A stretch of 64,000 nt of DNA from NCBI RefSeq assembly GCF_001039355.2, contig NW_019775664.1:125342-189341 (forward strand), read 5' to 3'. This DNA comes from Lingula anatina. Lineage: Eukaryota; Brachiopoda; Lingulata; Lingulida; Lingulidae. Below the pieces are notes generated by a model. That model was given only the letters and a program-made list of their open reading frames with translations. It was not told the DNA's origin and ran no database searches. Position numbers and translations under genes: made by a program. Shown here in pieces: positions 63,561 to 64,000 of this stretch; position 1 is the stretch's first letter; every line of letters starts with the position of its first letter.

Positions 63561-63831
63561 CTAGAATAACAAACATTAAATCATTTACAATATTTTAAGG
63601 AGGCCATGCCTTTCTAAATTATAAGGAGATAAAAACATGCTGACCCCAAAATGCCTTAACAAAATTGTATCATTCAGAATAACCTAACAAATGCAATGAT
63701 GCTATTTTTTTCCTAAATCTAAAACCATTTTAAAATCTTTGGGAAAGGAACTTATCCTAAATCAAGCAACTGCCATTACAAACTGTGAAAGTTTTATTCA
63801 ATGAAATTAATGTACATTATAATACACATAA

Positions 63832-64000
<169 letters not shown>

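Overview
This is animal genomic DNA: AT-rich, with GT-AG introns, short coding exons, large introns and intergenic gaps, simple repeats and decayed transposons. The proteins are bilaterian, and the gene content plus short palindromic repeats fit an invertebrate, possibly a lophotrochozoan such as a mollusc. The phylum is inference. I built all gene models by hand from splice sites, phase continuity and remembered family similarity; no search was run.

Layout. (1) 1-13600: gene-poor, with remnants of non-LTR retrotransposons (7166-7470 plus strand; 10620-11770 minus strand), a terminal-inverted-repeat element (8937-9272) and two tiny palindromic insertions with 8-bp flanking repeats (10846-10887, 12783-12826). 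I see no credible host gene here. (2) 14127-24481, minus strand: a complete 23-exon PARN gene (poly(A)-specific ribonuclease, 607 aa predicted) with all catalytic residues. (3) 24482-25980: a divergent intergenic spacer. (4) about 25985-55540, plus strand: a complete SORBS/CAP-family adaptor gene (sorbin-homology domain plus three SH3 domains). It has 21 coding exons and predicts 2842 aa. One exon is 5697 nt long and phase-symmetric, so skipping it would give a 943-aa protein in the same frame. (5) 55541-57440: spacer. (6) 58368 to beyond the right edge, minus strand: the last eleven exons of RAP1GDS1/SmgGDS, an armadillo-repeat chaperone and exchange factor for small GTPases. The window ends in a (TG)n tract in or near one of its introns.

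PARN and SORBS are head to head; SORBS and RAP1GDS1 are tail to tail. The three genes work in different processes (mRNA deadenylation; actin, adhesion and muscle scaffolding; small-GTPase prenylation and trafficking), so the linkage looks like ordinary synteny rather than a functional cluster.

The most interesting items are the giant in-frame SORBS exon with a His/Gly/Asp-rich tandem repeat and scattered S-x-P-D-L motifs, the SORBS stop codon split by its last intron, an intronic duplication that copied a splice acceptor, the 26-28 bp palindromes with 8-bp target-site duplications, and a CpG-rich hairpin in a SORBS intron.
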